DNA from: Paenibacillus sp. NAIST15-1
GTDB lineage: Bacteria; Bacillota; Bacilli; Paenibacillales; Paenibacillaceae
Direction of reading: 5' to 3'
DNA: 64,000 bases
NCBI RefSeq assembly: GCF_001894745.1
Contig: NZ_BBYF01000005.1
Coordinates: 62,001 to 126,000 of the forward strand
A program made the position numbers and the translations under genes. Of this stretch, positions 1-7,571 are shown piece by piece. The stretch's first letter is position 1; each line of letters starts with the position of its first letter. The notes beneath the pieces are model-generated. The model ran no database searches. It was given only the letters and a program-made list of their open reading frames with translations, and had not been told where the DNA came from.

Positions 1-157
1 GTAAGCCAGACATGGATATATGAGTTTTTTCCGTTCCTAATAGTTGGACATTCCAATCAGAAATACCGCCAACTAGACGTACACGATTTAATAAATCCCA
101 TGGTAAAAAAACATCTATATCAGTAAAGTTATCGAAACAGACTATTGCAATTTTCAT
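1..157 (-). CDS. DJ-1/PfpI family protein, N-terminal part (runs off window)
   Basis: The first 52 residues of a minus-strand gene are present, beginning MKIAIVCFDNFTDIDVFLPW and continuing to a segment that starts a second beta strand (DWNVQLLGTEK). This opening (a beta strand, then FxxxxDxD/E and a small loop) is typical of the DJ-1/PfpI/ThiJ class I glutamine amidotransferase-like fold, where an early acidic residue supports the catalytic cysteine. The cysteine itself would lie beyond the window. A clear ribosome binding site (GGAGGG) sits about 6 nt before the ATG. The IS1595 element inserted 20 bp upstream of the start codon and must have displaced its native promoter. The family name is from pattern recognition of a short fragment. 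Confidence 0.72.
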   Translation of the reverse strand, partial: MKIAIVCFDNFTDIDVFLPWDLLNRVRLVGGISDWNVQLLGTEKTHISMSGL

Positions 158-176
158 TCTCTAGCCCTCCATTATA

Positions 177-214
177 AAAATATTGGCTATGTTAAATTCT
201 AATGTTGATATTTG
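177..214. repeat. Left target duplication and terminal inverted repeat of the IS1595 element
   Basis: Positions 177-184 are the target copy AAAATATT. Positions 185-214 are the 30-bp inverted repeat starting GGCTATGTTAAA. It pairs with 2511-2540 with five mismatches. Confidence 0.93.
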
Positions 215-223
215 ACCATAAGA

Positions 224-250
224 AAACCGCCTTTTCAACGAAGGCGGTTT
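224..250 (-). terminator. Rho-independent terminator after the APH-like passenger
   Basis: A perfect 10-bp stem AAACCGCCTT / AAGGCGGTTT with a 7-nt loop. On the minus strand it is followed by TTCTTA. It lies between the passenger gene and the left end of the element, so it would keep element transcription from entering the DJ-1/PfpI gene. Confidence 0.8.
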
Positions 251-411
251 ATTGCTATCGTGTCCCGTTAGCGCAACGACTTACTCTGTTGAATTTCGTG
301 TTCCTCAACATAAAGCGGCATCAGAGAAGGCGGATCGTACCTTATCGCGGCCTTTAAACGACAAAATGGTGCCGATAGCCATAGCCCCATAGCCGCAACG
401 AAATAATGAGC

Positions 412-1326
412 CTATTCCGACAGTGCCCGCATGATGTTGGATTTCGCCTCTGCCGCAATCGCTTCACTCCCGTCATCGACCGCTTGCATTAAGATCAGTA
501 TGGGGATGTATACCGCGATCAGCCGCGCCAGCAGCTTCGTTTCCTCGTCCGCTCCTCCGTACGTTTCGAAAAACACGCCGCGAGCGTAAGGTGGTAAAAA
601 GCTATAAGCAACGCTCAAATCGCAAGCCGGATGGCCTACGCTCAGATCGCCCCAATCAATGATGCCGGAAACGATCCCGTTCTCATTCACAAGCATATTT
701 TTGAAATGAAGATCGCCATGTAGCAGTGCATTCACCGCCTCGACACGATCCTTTTGCAGCCTGCTAATATACGCTTCGATCACACCGGAATCCTCCGGCG
801 ACAAGTGTTCAACCACCTTCGATAGAAAGCCCTCCAATTTCACTTTGCGCGATGCTATGTCCGTCAAGTTTCGATGATCTTGCTGAACTCCGCACTTCAG
901 CGCCGCCTGCACCGGAAACTCATGCAATCTCCGCAAAAATTTCGCCAGCGTCTCTGCCGATAAAGCCCGGCGTTCTTCCGTCAAACCGATTGGGAAATCT
1001 CCTGGCACGTAGGCATAGCCAAGAAATGGTGCCGGGTATTCGTCACTTGCTTCACCATAAAACAACGGTTTCGGATAGGGGATGGTCATATATGCCTCCA
1101 GCTTCGGCAGCAGCTTGCCTTCTATACGAATCGAGCCAACTGCAATCGTTCTTCTTGGAAACCGGAACACGTACTCGTCACCGATGAGAAAAACCGTATT
1201 GTCCCAACCCCAGCCCAATCGCTTCACTTGCTTCGATGACAGCTGAGGGAATTGTCTGCCGATCAGCGTCCGCGCCTGCTCTTCGTTAACCTCCCACTCC
1301 GCATCCCATACATTCGTTCCTCCCAT
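412..1326 (-). CDS. Aminoglycoside phosphotransferase (APH) family protein, IS passenger
   Basis: 304 residues with the APH/choline kinase fold. An N-terminal ATP-binding lobe contains GWGWDNTVFLIGDEYVFRFPRR with a candidate ATP lysine/arginine region, and the catalytic segment reads LLHGDLHFKNMLV, with the metal-binding IIDWGD motif about 20 residues later and HPACDLS after that. These are the hallmarks of small-molecule O-phosphotransferases such as APH(3') and the macrolide Mph enzymes. Its substrate cannot be told from sequence; aminoglycoside, macrolide or an unrelated alcohol are all possible. The ATG at 1326 has a GAGGAGG site 8 nt upstream. It lies 77 bp downstream of the transposase and within the same element, so it is probably co-transcribed and horizontally mobile. 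Confidence 0.88.
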   Translation of the reverse strand: MGGTNVWDAEWEVNEEQARTLIGRQFPQLSSKQVKRLGWGWDNTVFLIGDEYVFRFPRRTIAVGSIRIEGKLLPKLEAYMTIPYPKPLFYGEASDEYPAPFLGYAYVPGDFPIGLTEERRALSAETLAKFLRRLHEFPVQAALKCGVQQDHRNLTDIASRKVKLEGFLSKVVEHLSPEDSGVIEAYISRLQKDRVEAVNALLHGDLHFKNMLVNENGIVSGIIDWGDLSVGHPACDLSVAYSFLPPYARGVFFETYGGADEETKLLARLIAVYIPILILMQAVDDGSEAIAAEAKSNIMRALSE

Positions 1327-1403
1327 GAATTGTCTGCCTCCTCGTTCCTTACGTTATTTAGATGTTTACATTCCCTGGAAGTTACGCATAACTGCCCGGT
1401 AGC

Positions 1404-2456
1404 TTAACAAGAATACGCAGAAAGCCGAAGTTTGTTGTTCGTGTCGGTCACAGTAAATAGGCACGATTTGACCAACATATTTTTCTTATTCGATGCGGTA
1501 TTCTCATATTCCTTGCTGTCTAAGTAACGAAACCACGCCAAGTAGTTCTGCAAATACTTTGTTGCAACACCATTGAAGCGATCCATCCATTTCTTCAAGC
1601 GGCTGTGGTAGCTGTTTACGTTTTGGATATGGTACACGCCTTTCACACGTTGTTTTCCGTCGGATTTGAATCGGTAATGAGTCATGCCTTTTGAATTCGC
1701 ATAGGAGCTAAATGCCCTCCATGAATCAGTGCATAACACGTTTGAGTCAGATAGATGACCACCAATCGCTTCGTCTAATTTTGTAGTCCGAATACGTCCA
1801 CGCCCAAGTACGCCAGAGTAAGTCATTTTCTGACGGTCACGGGCAACCAGCACGCACACTTGATCGTGGCTTATACCACGATATTTCGTTTTGCCGCCAC
1901 GTTTACGTGGCTTGCGCTTGGCAATATTCCGCTTGCCCTTTTCCGAGTAAAGAAAGTAGGTCTCGTCCATTTCAACAATATCTTGAAATGCTTCGGTTGG
2001 AATCTGCTTCAGAGCGGAAAGAATCTTATGCCGCCAGTAAAACAAGGTGACATGCGTAACTTCATCGTTTAACTGCTCTGCACATTTTCTCAGAGAAAAG
2101 CTCTCAATCATGCATTCGATAAAACGAACCCACATATGAGGTCGCCTCGTTCGTTGCAGAGGGGTGTTCGTAAGGTCATTGAATGTTTGGCGACAGGACT
2201 TACAACGGTAACGTTGACGTTTAACCTCTCCAGTGCGTGTTCTTACAGCGTACTTTCCAAATCGAACAACAGAATGGTTTTTGCAATGCGGGCAAACAAG
2301 TCCATCTTTATGCTTCTGCTCTTGAATTTCATCAATCGCTCGAACTGGAAGTGCCACTCCCTTGGTTCGGGACTGCAAATAGTAGATAAGTTCTCGCTTC
2401 CCATTATCGTCCAACGTATCAGCAAGCTTTTTCAGTTCCTTTAAATCCATGGGCAA
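1404..2456 (-). CDS. IS1595-family (ISXO2-like) transposase
   Basis: 350 residues. An N-terminal zinc ribbon (CPHCKNHSVVRFG ... YRCKSCRQTF) is followed by an ISXO2-type DDE catalytic domain opening with VEMDETYFLYSEKGKR, then a central VCVLVARDR strand and a second acidic position in VLCTDSWRAF. The C-terminal part contains HIQNVNSYHSRLKKWMDRFNGVATKYLQNYLAWFRYL, typical of IS1595 enzymes where the last catalytic position is often an asparagine (the N in VNSYHSRLK). The gene looks intact, its inverted repeats and target duplication are intact, and it has a near-consensus promoter at the right end. So this copy is probably recent and possibly active. Confidence 0.95.
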   Translation of the reverse strand: MPMDLKELKKLADTLDDNGKRELIYYLQSRTKGVALPVRAIDEIQEQKHKDGLVCPHCKNHSVVRFGKYAVRTRTGEVKRQRYRCKSCRQTFNDLTNTPLQRTRRPHMWVRFIECMIESFSLRKCAEQLNDEVTHVTLFYWRHKILSALKQIPTEAFQDIVEMDETYFLYSEKGKRNIAKRKPRKRGGKTKYRGISHDQVCVLVARDRQKMTYSGVLGRGRIRTTKLDEAIGGHLSDSNVLCTDSWRAFSSYANSKGMTHYRFKSDGKQRVKGVYHIQNVNSYHSRLKKWMDRFNGVATKYLQNYLAWFRYLDSKEYENTASNKKNMLVKSCLFTVTDTNNKLRLSAYSC

Positions 2457-2484
2457 ATCATCTCCGAACAGTTATATTGCCCTT

Positions 2485-2513
2485 ATTATAGAACACTTGT
2501 TCGTAATTATCAA
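2485..2513 (-). promoter_or_regulatory. Transposase promoter with LexA-like box in the spacer
   Basis: On the minus strand TTGATA (2513-2508) and TATAAT (2490-2485) are separated by exactly 17 bp. The spacer together with the first base of the -10 holds CGAACAAGTGTTCT (2503-2490). This matches the known Bacillus LexA (DinR) consensus CGAAC-RNRY-GTTYC at 13 of 14 positions. The promoter faces the transposase start at 2456. Control by LexA is inferred from the match alone. Confidence 0.7.
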
Positions 2514-2548
2514 ATATCAACAACAAAGTTGAACATAGCCAAAATATT
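2511..2548. repeat. Right terminal inverted repeat and target duplication of the IS1595 element
   Basis: On the minus strand 2540-2511 reads GGCTATGTTCAAC and ends TGATATTTG, like the left end. Positions 2541-2548 repeat the target sequence AAAATATT exactly, which fixes both boundaries of the element. Confidence 0.93.
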
Positions 2549-2704
2549 AAAAACATTTTAATTATAACAATTTCAAGTGGAGGTAGCGTGGTTTAAATTG
2601 TTTAATAACTGGATATCGCCCCAGCGTTACCAAGCTAAAAAATTGTATCCAAAAAGTTGAAACCCGATAGTTAATCCTGCTAAGCCTGATGAAAATCGGC
2701 TTAC

Positions 2705-3097
2705 GTGATATTGTCGGAGATCTATGCCATATCTGCGGATTCTCCGAACAAGCGGGCAGATTGGGAATTCGTCAAATTCGTGAACGGACTGGAAATGGCG
2801 CAGGTTGCTGGGAAGGCAATGAACGATACGCTGCCTACGCGATCAGACTATTTCAAGGATTTTAGAGGGCGGGAAACGGATGCTTTTTACCTCCTGAAGC
2901 CAATGGAAGCTAGCAGTGTGTTAGATAAAAAAAGCATTCCACCAGGTTTCCAAGCTGAATTCGATTCGTTATTGTCGGCTGCACTGAAATCCATTATTAA
3001 CAAAGCCTCCATCTGGCCGCATTTTATTTCTGATTTTATTCTTAAATTATATTCAGATTATGTTAAGTTGAATCTTATTTATTCAATGTTAGCATAA
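2705..3097 (+). pseudogene. Sugar ABC solute-binding protein, C-terminal remnant
   Basis: The first 100 residues read like the C-terminal lobe of a CUT1 sugar-binding protein: IYAISADSPNKRADWEFVKFVNG, then TLPTRSDYFKDFRGR and FQAEFDSLLSAALKSIIN. The same region occurs in the intact protein at 10665-12143 (PEAWDFVKFMVSEEML). There is no N-terminal lobe, no lipoprotein signal and no convincing ribosome binding site. After about position 3003 the frame continues into unrelated hydrophobic residues. It is therefore a decayed fragment. Another C-terminal tail of the same family lies at 4143-4301, so the two flank the first secreted paralog. Confidence 0.7.
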
Positions 3098-3135
3098 AAG
3101 TAGAACTCATCAATTCATACATAGGAGCAAATAAA

Positions 3136-4119
3136 ATGAACATTAAAAAAGCAATTGTAGCGTCTATGATCGTATCCAGTATGTTAGTGGCCGTGGCAGG
3201 CCCGATTCCTGCAGGAGCCGAGGCTGCGCAAGAGCAAAAGCAAACGGATAACAAGAAGGTTCAGATCGACCAGAGGCTGGCTGCCAAGCTGCAAAAAGCA
3301 ATCAAAGTATATGCAGGGAAAGAGATCAAGCTGAAGAATGTCGGCGAGAAGATAGAATTAGCTCCTCATGCTGCAAAGGTTGAATCCGTAGACGGGAAAT
3401 ATGCTGTTCGCTTTAGTGTTGGAAGTGGTGGTATATGGCAGGTTGATGAAAAGGTTACAATCGATAAAATCAGTAAAGAGGATCAGGAGAAAGTCCTGAA
3501 AGTGTTGAAAGGAGCATATGCAAATAAAACATATGTCTTTGATAAAGAAGTGATTATGCAGCGAGACTATGATGGTAAAAACGAAAAGCTGGGTGTGGGC
3601 TTGTCGTATCAGTTGACAGGGAAAGACTTTGAGGTATATTACTTCAAAGAGAATGCTCCTAAAATGCCAAAAAATGAAGTTAGTGCATTTACAATTAAGT
3701 TCACCAAGGAAGAGCTTGACCCGAAGTTGTTGGAAACGGCAATCGGAGCAATAAAAACGGTATTTAATCATGATTTGGAAGTTACATCCGCTAATCTAAG
3801 CCGCTTTACATGGACACTTGAAGATAAGGACGTATCGCTTGAAATGGAGGAGGGAAAGGTCGTTAACGTATATCATAAAACGCGTAAAGCGGTAACGACC
3901 AACACGAAGATTACGGAAAACGATGCCAAAGAAGTGGTTGCTCCGCTTGCCAAGGAATTATTCAATATGGACATTGCGGATTTGGAAGTGAAGTGGGACA
4001 GCACCTTTAAAAATTACTACTTCATTAAAGACAAGCAACCCGTATTAAGAGTAGCACTGGATGCCGATAAGAACGTAGCGTTCTTAACATCAGGTATCAG
4101 AGCGTTTTCTGGATGGTAA
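3136..4119 (+). CDS. Secreted protein, paralog 1 of 3, possible PepSY-like C-terminal module
   Basis: 327 residues with a signal peptide (MNIKKAIVASMIVSSMLVAV, cleavage near AGAEA). The mature part is rich in lysine and acidic residues. The C-terminal module (ITENDAKEVVAPLAKELFNMD ... KWDSTFKNYYFIKDKQPVLRVALDADKNVAFL) resembles PepSY or YcdB-type repeats that often bind or inhibit secreted enzymes; this is a weak resemblance. The protein is closely related to those at 4419-5528 and 5776-6746, with the same signal peptide and the recurring segment KxELDPKLLExAIxAxKTxFxHDLE. An AGGAG site lies just before the ATG. Function unknown; export is the only safe inference. Confidence 0.8.
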   Translation: MNIKKAIVASMIVSSMLVAVAGPIPAGAEAAQEQKQTDNKKVQIDQRLAAKLQKAIKVYAGKEIKLKNVGEKIELAPHAAKVESVDGKYAVRFSVGSGGIWQVDEKVTIDKISKEDQEKVLKVLKGAYANKTYVFDKEVIMQRDYDGKNEKLGVGLSYQLTGKDFEVYYFKENAPKMPKNEVSAFTIKFTKEELDPKLLETAIGAIKTVFNHDLEVTSANLSRFTWTLEDKDVSLEMEEGKVVNVYHKTRKAVTTNTKITENDAKEVVAPLAKELFNMDIADLEVKWDSTFKNYYFIKDKQPVLRVALDADKNVAFLTSGIRAFSGW

Positions 4120-4142
4120 AGTATCGAGTACCATTTGAATAG

Positions 4143-4301
4143 AGCCGGTTTGAATGTCAAAGAGTTATTGAATTGCATAGCGCAATTTGGCATGTCGTTA
4201 TCGATAACAAGAAGTCAGTGGATGAAGCGGCTGCCGTATTGGAGGCCAAGGCGCAAGAGTTGCTTATACAAGCGCGAGCAGCGTCAGGTAAGAAGCCTTA
4301 A
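4143..4301 (+). pseudogene. Sugar-binding protein, C-terminal tail remnant
   Basis: An open frame without a start codon encodes about 52 residues ending WHVVIDNKKSVDEAAAVLEAKAQELL plus a short basic tail. CUT1 solute-binding proteins typically end with such a K-K-S-V/A-D-E-A helix, and the intact protein at 10665-12143 ends in the equivalent SGQKTPEAVAELIQNRV. The fragment directly follows secreted paralog 1. Assignment is from the tail motif only. Confidence 0.45.
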
Positions 4302-4418
4302 GGAATAGTAACGTGTTCTTAATTGATGTTAATGGAATGTTATGTGGTTATTTACCAATTCCTACGCTAAAATATCTAATCGATTTTATATTCAAGTTAT
4401 TACATAGGAGGATTTATC

Positions 4419-5528
4419 ATGAATTTGAAAAAAGCAATCGTCGCAACACTGGTCGTATCCAGCATGCTGACTACATTGGCAGGCCCGATTCCTGCGGGGG
4501 CCAAGGCGCAAGAACAGAAACAATCGGATCACCGGACGATTCAAATAGATCCGAAGCTTGCTGAAAAGCTGAATCAAGCGATAAAATTATTTGCCGGGAA
4601 AGATGTTGAATTGCAGAAGGTGGGCAAGCGTGAATTAATTCATAATAAGGGTACTGCAGGTCTGGCAGAAGTTCGATCGGTAGATGGAAAATATTGTGTA
4701 CAATTTGACAGTCTTAAGGATAAGGAAATTATCTTGTGGGTAGGCGGCCAAACCACGATCGACCAAATCAGCAAGCAGCATCAAGAAGAAGTCTTAAAGT
4801 GGTTGAAAGTAATAGATGCGAAGTATGCCAAGTATGCAAAGAAGAAGTACGCCTTTGAACAAGAAGTTTGGGTGAGTAAACTAAACGTTAGAGCATTTAA
4901 TCCTCTTGACAGAGTAAAGCTATCTAAGGAGAAACGGTACGAATTGAAAGGAAAAGATTTCTCCACTTTCTCAATCGATTTTGATGATGATGGTCAACTG
5001 AAAACTGATTATCTCCGTATTGATTTTGATAAGAAAGAGCTTGATCCGAAATTGCTGTCAACAGTTATAGCTGCTGCTAAGACGGCGTTTCAACATAAAT
5101 TTGAAATGACAAGTGCTCAGCTTGCAGTTAATGTATTCCCAATAACGGCTCATGGGAAAAATAAAGCAGAGGCAGCGTGGGTATTTCATGATGGCAAAGT
5201 TACGGTTTATGCGGATCCCAATACAGGAGAAATAAAAGGCATGTACAATGAGTTTGGAATAAGAGTACGAGATCATAAGGGAATTTCAGAAAAAGAGGCG
5301 AAAGAAGCGGTTGCCCCGTTAGCGAAGAAATTATTTAATATCGACATGAATGGACATAGCGTGAAATGGGATGAACACAGGAAGGATTATTATTTCACCA
5401 GCAAAAATGGCATGAATGTGAGAGCAGCGCTCGATGCGAATAAAAAGATTGTATACATATGCGCCGGGAAAGCTGCTGATGCGCAGTTCGACGGTTATGT
5501 AGCAGATATGGAAGTGAAATCTAAATAA
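4419..5528 (+). CDS. Secreted protein, paralog 2 of 3
   Basis: 369 residues. The signal peptide (MNLKKAIVATLVVSSMLTTLAGP) is nearly that of paralogs 1 and 3, and the mature protein shares the same order of segments: IQIDPKLAEKLNQAIK, then VRSVDGKY, then TTIDQISKQHQEEVLKWLK, KELDPKLLSTVIAAAKTAF and a C-terminal module ISEKEAKEAVAPLAKKLFNID. It is about 40 residues longer than paralog 1, with extra sequence around residues 140-190 and a short tail. An AGGAGGATTTATC site precedes the ATG. A terminator follows at 5575-5609, so it probably ends its own transcript. No function is recognised; tandem duplication and divergence are evident. Confidence 0.82.
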   Translation: MNLKKAIVATLVVSSMLTTLAGPIPAGAKAQEQKQSDHRTIQIDPKLAEKLNQAIKLFAGKDVELQKVGKRELIHNKGTAGLAEVRSVDGKYCVQFDSLKDKEIILWVGGQTTIDQISKQHQEEVLKWLKVIDAKYAKYAKKKYAFEQEVWVSKLNVRAFNPLDRVKLSKEKRYELKGKDFSTFSIDFDDDGQLKTDYLRIDFDKKELDPKLLSTVIAAAKTAFQHKFEMTSAQLAVNVFPITAHGKNKAEAAWVFHDGKVTVYADPNTGEIKGMYNEFGIRVRDHKGISEKEAKEAVAPLAKKLFNIDMNGHSVKWDEHRKDYYFTSKNGMNVRAALDANKKIVYICAGKAADAQFDGYVADMEVKSK

Positions 5529-5574
5529 ACGTTGCAAATGAACCATTTAATTATATTTTGACTCAGTATCGAAT

Positions 5575-5609
5575 AATCCACTGGCTTCCATATGTCGGTG
5601 GATTTTTTT
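5575..5609 (+). terminator. Terminator after secreted paralog 2
   Basis: Stem AATCCAC (5575-5581) with GTGGATT (5598-5604), 16-nt loop, followed by a run of T. Confidence 0.7.
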
Positions 5610-5775
5610 GTGTATTTGACTAAAAATGTTGATCCGTATCACCAATCTCATGGCGTATATGATAATGAATTCAGAGTGTTAGAGATATGATGTCACAAAT
5701 GAGCGGGTTGAAACTGTTATATATTGTAGGCGATACACCAGTGGTACGTAATAAGAATATGTAGGAGGGTTTAGT

Positions 5776-6746
5776 ATGAATTTAAAAAAAGCAATTCTAG
5801 CGTCTATGATCGTATCCAGTATGTTAGTTGCCGTGGCAGGCCCGATTGCTGCAGGAGCCGAGGCTGCGCAAACGCAGAAGCAAACGGATAATAAGAAGGT
5901 TCAAATCGACCAGAAGCTGGCGGCCAAGCTGCAAAAGCGGTAAAGCAATTCGCGGAGAAAGAGATAAAGTTGCAGGAGGCTGCCGAGACTACATTTGCTA
6001 CAGATGCAAAGGTTACATCGATTGATGGAAAATATGTCGTCTACTTCGATTATAAAAAAGGAGAAGTAAGGCAGATCAACGGAACGATCCCAATCGATAA
6101 AATCAGCAAACAGGATCAGGAGAAGATCCTGAAAGCACTGAAAAGTGCATACGCGAAGAAAACATACGTCCTTGATAAAGAAGTGGTTCTGAGTCGCCTT
6201 TATGATGGTAAAAATGAAAAACTAAAAGATGATTATTTTTCGTATTGGTTGACAGGGAAGGATTTTGAGGCACATTGGGAAGCATCGGGTAAGGCGGAAT
6301 TTGAGAGTAGAGTTTTAATAAAGCTTGCCAAGGAAGAGCTCGATTCAAAGTCGCTGGAAACGGCAGCAAAAGCGATGAAAACGGCATTTGATCATGATTT
6401 TGAAATCACAGAAGCTCAACTTTATTCTAAAGGTGACAAAGTTCAAACGTTGTCACTTAAGGATAACGATGCTTCACTTCAGATGGAAGCAAAAAAGGGA
6501 AAGGTCTTGAACGTATTTAATAATACAAGAAAAAAGGTAACGACCAACCAAGAGGTTACGGAAAAAGATGCAAAGGAAGTGGTCGCTCCGCTTGCCAAGG
6601 AATTATTCAATATCGATATTTCGGGATGTGAAGTGAAGTGGGACAACCTATTTAAAGATTATTATTTTGTTAAAGGTAAAGAGACGGTATTGCAAGCAGC
6701 GTTGGATGCTGAAAAGAAGCCCGTGTACATCAGAACGAGCAAATAG
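5776..6746 (+). pseudogene. Secreted protein, paralog 3 of 3, single-base frameshift
   Basis: The gene starts at 5776 behind GTAGGAGGGT and encodes the family signal peptide (MNLKKAILASMIVSSMLVAV), then runs into a stop (5941-5943) after LAAKLQKR. In another frame the family sequence continues without a break: AVKQFAEKEIKLQEAAE and on to the C-terminal module VTEKDAKEVVAPLAKELFNID, ending at 6746. Paralog 1 has five A residues in CTGCAAAAAGC where this copy has four, so one A has been lost at about 5934-5937. If the A is restored the protein would be about 323 residues. A sequencing error or slippage in the A run would give the same picture. A fragment beginning at the TTG at 5970 could be translated, but it would lack a signal peptide. 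Confidence 0.85.
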
Positions 6747-6789
6747 ACGTTAACTGTATTCGTTTTGCAGTAGTCTCATAAGAGAAAAA

Positions 6790-6825
6790 AAGCAGTCTAT
6801 CCTCACTTGAGGAATAGGCTGCTTT
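6790..6825. terminator. Bidirectional terminator between paralog 3 and the transposase remnant
   Basis: An imperfect stem AAGCAGTCTATCCTC / GAGGAATAGGCTGCTT with a 4-nt loop. T runs follow on both strands, longer on the minus strand. Confidence 0.6.
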
Positions 6826-6829
6826 TGCT

Positions 6830-7350
6830 CTATTAGCTTTACCATCCGCTTTGCGTTTACAACAGCTGGACAGACGACGAAATCGGCGTCCTTGTTATAT
6901 TCGAAGCCTTCGCTTACGTTTATGCCATTTGCTGTTGTCTGTTCGAGCAACGCCAACAATTGCTTACCGTCGTCGGTGCTTCCCGGTGTCACCTCTAGGG
7001 CGGTAATGATTTCTTCTTCCGTCATTGCAATATGTTCTTTGTACCCAAAAAACGATTTGGAACTGCTCTTCCAGCCGAAGCGCGCATCTGGAAGCGAGTC
7101 TTCTGGATTGATCCCAATAAACCATTTGTATGCCGGATTTACTTGAGCTTCCTGTATGATTCGCTCATCCGAGAGATGTACAGGATCTGTAAGAACAACA
7201 AACGAAACAGTAATTCCGGTTCGTTTGCCGGTCTGCCATAATACTTACAGTAGGAATGCTTTGCTAGTTCATGAATAAATCCAAAATCTACAGTGGCATG
7301 TAATTTGCGAAGTAGGTGGTTTTCTGGTACAAGTTTATATAACTCCGCAT
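6830..7350 (-). pseudogene. IS1182-family transposase remnant, frameshifted and internally deleted
   Basis: Read on the minus strand, the segment starts LYKLVPENHLLRKLHATVDF, continues YYGRPANEPELLFRLLFLQ, changes frame near 7165 and goes on as RIIQEAQVNPAYKWFIGINP. It then jumps to the catalytic-domain segments KSFFGYKEHIAM and TPGSTDDGKQLLALLEQT, and ends in VVCPA. These are the N-terminal and catalytic landmarks of IS1182-type DDE transposases, which normally have about 450 or more residues. A frameshift and a large internal deletion make it inactive. It sits between the secreted paralogs and a two-component operon, a sign of past insertion activity here. Confidence 0.75.
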
Positions 7351-7397
7351 GAAACGATGTGGTTAATTAAGAAGGTCACAATAAACTGCTTACAAAA

Positions 7398-7446
7398 CAA
7401 AGGATCTGTTGGAAAGGTAGAAAACTGCCGCCAGGCAGATCCTTTG
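7398..7446. repeat. 11-bp perfect inverted repeat before the response regulator gene
   Basis: CAAAGGATCTG (7398-7408) and CAGATCCTTTG (7436-7446) surround a 27-nt loop. No T run follows on the plus strand; on the minus strand TTTTG follows. It could be a terminator of the decayed IS1182 element or one of its ends. Confidence 0.5.
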
Positions 7447-7571
7447 TCAGTTACTATATTGGTAGTCGCGATCCGGTAACGATTTTCCTCCGTCTTGCAG
7501 TTGCACTTGCTGTCGCAATCTATTCTCCTTATTATGGAACATAAGAACTGCTTGCAAGGAGTGCTGAGGTC

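Larger units (their letters stand above)
185..2540 (-). mobile_element. IS1595-family insertion element with an APH-like passenger gene
   Basis: The element is bounded by 30-bp inverted repeats, 25 of 30 positions identical, both beginning GGCTATGTT and ending TGATATTTG. The 8 bases AAAATATT occur directly outside both ends, matching the 8-bp duplication known for IS1595 elements. Inside are two minus-strand genes: an ISXO2-type transposase (1404-2456) and a phosphotransferase of the APH family (412-1326), followed by a terminator (224-250). Total length is 2356 bp. The IS1595 family is known to include members with passenger genes, so the unit is best read as one complete transposable element. 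Ends, duplication and gene content are all visible in the sequence. Confidence 0.93.

Noticed and set aside
7422-7436. Minus-strand sequence CTGCCTGGCGGCAGT resembles the start of enterobacterial 5S rRNA.
   Set aside because: Only about 13 bases agree; the rest of a 5S gene is absent, and 5S RNAs of Bacillota differ here. It is part of the loop of an inverted repeat.
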